DNA of 9,111 bases from QHWT01 sp046734675. GTDB taxonomy: Bacteria; Acidobacteriota; Vicinamibacteria; Vicinamibacterales; 2-12-FULL-66-21. The stretch covers positions 1 through 9,111 of the forward strand of contig JBKPRU010000240.1 in the NCBI GenBank assembly GCA_046734675.1. Direction: 5' to 3'. How positions within the stretch are numbered: the stretch's first letter is position 1; each line of letters begins with the position of its first letter. This document shows, in pieces, positions 6,908 through 9,111 of the stretch. The translations under genes were made by a program, and so were the position numbers. A model generated the notes under the pieces. The model had not been told where the DNA came from. It ran no database searches and saw only the letters and a program-made list of their open reading frames with translations.

Positions 6908-7036
6908 CCGGGTCTAAAGACCCGGCCTACGTGTGGCGGTTGTAGGGCGGGTCTTTAGACCCGCCGGCAGGTTGCGGTTCTCGGGCGGGCGGGTAGACGG
7001 GCCTTGTTGCCGGGTTTGAAAACCCGGCCTGCGTGG
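6907..7036. repeat. Cluster of three related palindromes between korA and korB
   Basis: Three 20-bp units each consist of a perfect 9-bp stem with a 2-nt centre: 6907-6926 (GCCGGGTCT/AGACCCGGC), 6946-6965 (GGCGGGTCT/AGACCCGCC) and 7009-7028 (GCCGGGTTT/AAACCCGGC). The first and third are followed by similar tails (cctacgtgtgg and cctgcgtggtg) in direct orientation, while the second is inverted. Bases 6906-6930 can pair with 6942-6966 at 23 of 25 positions around an 11-nt loop, making one long hairpin. This is the look of a REP-type intergenic palindromic element lying inside an otherwise compact operon. I infer a dispersed genomic repeat, not a gene-specific regulator. Confidence 0.75.
6983..7001 (+). 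other. Putative G-quadruplex motif upstream of korB
   Basis: Four GGG tracts at 6983-6985, 6987-6989, 6991-6993 and 6999-7001 are separated by loops of 1, 1 and 5 nt, meeting the standard G3 N1-7 pattern. It lies on the mRNA-like strand 45 nt before the korB start, between palindromes two and three. It could slow polymerase or ribosome loading, or be a by-product of GC-rich repeat sequence. Confidence 0.5.
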
Positions 7037-7046
7037 TGAAGGATTC

Positions 7047-8069
7047 ATGGATCCCAAGAAGAATCGTATCGGAATGGAACTGACGCCCTACCGCGGCGGC
7101 AAGACGACGCTGTGCGCGGGCTGCGGACACAACGCGATCTCCGAACGCATCATCGAGGCGTTCTTCGAGATGGGCGTCGATCCGCAGCAGGTGATCAAGC
7201 TCTCGGGCATCGGCTGTTCGAGCAAGAGCCCGGCCTACTTCCTCGGCGGATCGCACGGCTTCAACTCGGTGCACGGGCGCATGCCGTCGGTCGGCACGGG
7301 CGCGGTGCTCGCCAACCGTAAGCTGATCGCGATTGGCGTCAGCGGCGACGGCGACACCGGCGCGATCGGCATCGGCCAGTTCGTCCACTTGATGCGCAGG
7401 AACGTGCCGCTCATCTACATCATCGAAGACAACGGCTGCTACGGATTGACCAAGGGGCAGTTCTCGCCGACCGCGACCGTCGGCTCGACCCTGAAGAACG
7501 GCATCGTCAACGACATCGATCCGATCGATACGTGCATGCTCGCGATTCAGCTGGGCGCCTCCTTCGTCGCGCGATCGTTCTCGGGCGACAAGAAGCAGCT
7601 GCTCTCGATCCTGAAGGCGTCGCTGAGCCACCGCGGCACCTGCATGATCGACGTCCTGTCCCCGTGCTTGACCTTCAACGATCACGAAGGCTCGACCAAA
7701 AGCTACGCCTACGTGAAGGAACACGACGAGGTGGCAGGGGACGTCAGCTTCGTGCCCTACTTCGACGAGATCAACGTGGAGTACGACGCCGGCACGACGA
7801 CGGCGGAGACGCTGCACGACGGCTCGCACCTGTATCTCAAGAAGGTGTCGGAGGACTACAACCCGACGGACCGGATGGCGGCGATGGCGCTGCTGGCCGA
7901 GACGTCGCGTCGGGGCGAGTTCGCAACCGGTATCCTCTACGTCGAACCCGACAAGACGGATTTCGTGACCCAGTTGAACATCATCGACGAACCGCTCGCG
8001 ACGCTGCCGCTCAGCAAGGTGCGTCCCGGCCCCGAAGTGCTCGAACAGCTGATGGACTCGCTCCGATGA
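7047..8069 (+). CDS. korB: 2-oxoglutarate:ferredoxin oxidoreductase beta subunit
   Basis: This 340-residue partner of KorA binds thiamine diphosphate and one [4Fe-4S] cluster. CAGCGH (23-28), GIGCSS (54-59) and the later SPC (205-207) give four cysteines C23, C26, C57 and C207, spaced like the cluster ligands of characterised archaeal and bacterial 2-oxoacid oxidoreductases. The cofactor motif is GDGD (100-103) with N119, then EDNGCYGLTKGQFSPT (127-142). HGR at 76-78 is also conserved. No extra ferredoxin domain is fused, and no ferredoxin subunit gene follows, so a separate ferredoxin must take the electrons. The start at 7047 has GAAGGA at 7038-7043 only 3 nt away, a short spacing. An in-frame ATG at 7074 (residue 10) is an alternative, but the sequence before it is plausible protein. 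The last codons overlap the next gene by 4 nt. Confidence 0.94.
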   Translation: MDPKKNRIGMELTPYRGGKTTLCAGCGHNAISERIIEAFFEMGVDPQQVIKLSGIGCSSKSPAYFLGGSHGFNSVHGRMPSVGTGAVLANRKLIAIGVSGDGDTGAIGIGQFVHLMRRNVPLIYIIEDNGCYGLTKGQFSPTATVGSTLKNGIVNDIDPIDTCMLAIQLGASFVARSFSGDKKQLLSILKASLSHRGTCMIDVLSPCLTFNDHEGSTKSYAYVKEHDEVAGDVSFVPYFDEINVEYDAGTTTAETLHDGSHLYLKKVSEDYNPTDRMAAMALLAETSRRGEFATGILYVEPDKTDFVTQLNIIDEPLATLPLSKVRPGPEVLEQLMDSLR

Positions 8070-9111
8070 AAAAGCCGATTCTCGTCGCACTCGCCGCCGC
8101 GCTCGCCGTCGCCGCACCCGCCGCCGCGCAGAAGCGCCCGCTCAACGTCGAAGACGTCTACAACGTCAAGGACGTCCGCGACCCGCAGCGTTCGCCCGAC
8201 GGCAAATGGGTGGCCTACACCGTCGCGCGCGCGATCAAGGACACCGACAAGAACGACAGCGACGTCTGGATGGCGAGCTGGGACGGATCGCAGGAGCTTC
8301 AGCTCACCTCGTCGTCCGACAGCGAGTCGACGCCGCGCTGGAGCCCGGACAACAAGTTCCTCGCGTTCGTCTCGTCACGGCAGGGCGCGAAGGGCGGACA
8401 GGTCTGGATGATGAACCGCCTGGGCGGCGAAGCCATCAAGATCACCGACATCAAAGGCGGCGTGTCGGACTACGCGTGGTCGCCCGACAGCAAGCGCATG
8501 GTCCTGGTCGTGAACGAGCCCGACCCGCGCGATCCACAGGACGATGACAAGACGCCGGCCGACAAGAAGAAGACGCCGCCGCCGATCGTCCTGGATCGCT
8601 ACCGGTTCAAGGAAGACGTCAGCGGGTATCTCCGCAACGAGCGCAAGCACCTCTACCTGCTCGACGTCGCGTCGAAGAAGGCGGACATCCTGACGCCCGG
8701 CACGTTCGACGAGGAGTTGCCGGTGTGGTCACCCGACGGATCGCAGATTGCGTTTGTCAGCAAGCGCGGTACTGGCGATCTCGATCGCAATGACAACACC
8801 GACGTGTACGTCATCGACGCGAAGGTCGGCGGCCAGCCGCGGCAGCTCACGACGTCGCCCGCTTCGGACGGGAACGGCCGCGTCGCGTGGAGTCCCGACG
8901 GCAAGCAGATCGCCTATCTCACCGGCGAGGAGATCAAATACTCCGCGTACAACCAGAACAAGCTGGCGATCATTGCCGCGTCAGGCGGGCAGCCACGTCT
9001 TGTCGCGGAGGCGCTCGATCGTCCGATTCGCCAGCCGCTCTGGTCGGCCGACGGCGCGCCGCTCACCGTGGTGGTCGTCGACGATCGGTCGCAGTACCCG
9101 GCGCGCATCGA
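8066..9111 (+). CDS. Exported S9-family (prolyl oligopeptidase-like) peptidase, N-terminal beta-propeller part
   Basis: The frame is open from 8066 to the right edge, giving 348 residues of a longer protein. It begins with a signal peptide, MKKPILVALAAALAV followed by APAAAQKR; cleavage after A21 is likely, so it acts outside the cytoplasm or in the periplasm. Six propeller-blade motifs of the PD40/WD40-like kind are visible at SPDG 43-46, SPDN 93-96, SPDS 139-142, SPDG 222-225, SPDG 276-279 and SADG 327-330, usually preceded by tryptophan or arginine. A charged, proline-rich segment (151-173) sits between blades three and four, then PIVLDRYRFKEDVSGYL. This matches the propeller of dipeptidyl/acylaminoacyl-peptidase-like S9 enzymes, whose alpha/beta-hydrolase domain with catalytic Ser-Asp-His would follow outside the window. 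A catalytically inactive TolB-like propeller protein is the alternative. The ATG overlaps the korB stop (ATGA). Confidence 0.85.
   Translation, partial: MKKPILVALAAALAVAAPAAAQKRPLNVEDVYNVKDVRDPQRSPDGKWVAYTVARAIKDTDKNDSDVWMASWDGSQELQLTSSSDSESTPRWSPDNKFLAFVSSRQGAKGGQVWMMNRLGGEAIKITDIKGGVSDYAWSPDSKRMVLVVNEPDPRDPQDDDKTPADKKKTPPPIVLDRYRFKEDVSGYLRNERKHLYLLDVASKKADILTPGTFDEELPVWSPDGSQIAFVSKRGTGDLDRNDNTDVYVIDAKVGGQPRQLTTSPASDGNGRVAWSPDGKQIAYLTGEEIKYSAYNQNKLAIIAASGGQPRLVAEALDRPIRQPLWSADGAPLTVVVVDDRSQYPARI

Noticed and set aside
6907..6965. Rho-independent terminator after korA
   Set aside because: The stems are strong but no T-run follows any of them, and korB must be expressed together with korA.

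Overview
This is a chromosomal core-metabolism window, GC-rich (about two-thirds G+C by eye), with densely packed genes and very short intergenic gaps. It holds two divergent TCA-cycle gene groups and the start of a secreted peptidase gene. All ordinary coding space is accounted for by seven genes; I see no phage, transposase, CRISPR, tRNA or rRNA.

Layout. Minus strand, positions 2823 down to 1: sdhC, sdhA and the first 78 codons of sdhB form a succinate dehydrogenase/fumarate reductase operon with 4-nt gaps between genes. Its single five-helix cytochrome b subunit and the sequence style of SdhA and SdhB mark it as the menaquinone-linked 'type B' enzyme of Bacillus, Bacteroidetes and Acidobacteriota rather than the E. 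coli type. A 179-nt divergent control region (2824-3002) carries a plausible sdhC promoter, an inverted repeat and a perfect hairpin next to the sucC ribosome binding site. Plus strand, positions 3003 to 9111: sucC, sucD, korA, korB and the N-terminal 348 codons of an S9-type peptidase. Gaps are 5 nt and 4 nt, then 159 nt between korA and korB, and finally a 4-nt ATGA overlap. The 159-nt korA-korB gap is the most structured non-coding piece: four hairpins, three of them related palindromes, plus a canonical G-quadruplex motif.

Function. KorAB oxidatively decarboxylates 2-oxoglutarate to succinyl-CoA with ferredoxin as electron acceptor. SucCD converts succinyl-CoA to succinate with NTP formation, and SdhCAB oxidises succinate to fumarate into the quinone pool. 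The window therefore encodes three consecutive steps, with the ferredoxin enzyme where the NAD-linked 2-oxoglutarate dehydrogenase (sucAB-lpd) would often sit. Each of these reactions is reversible in principle.

Organism. The combination of high GC, type-B sdhCAB, sucCD-korAB, a signal-peptide-bearing S9 beta-propeller peptidase and palindromic intergenic elements fits Acidobacteriota, perhaps Vicinamibacteria. This is inference from gene style and repeats; no marker gene in the window proves it. I found no clearly new biological system. The best leads are the structured korA-korB spacer, the sucC leader hairpin and the translational coupling of an exported peptidase to korB.
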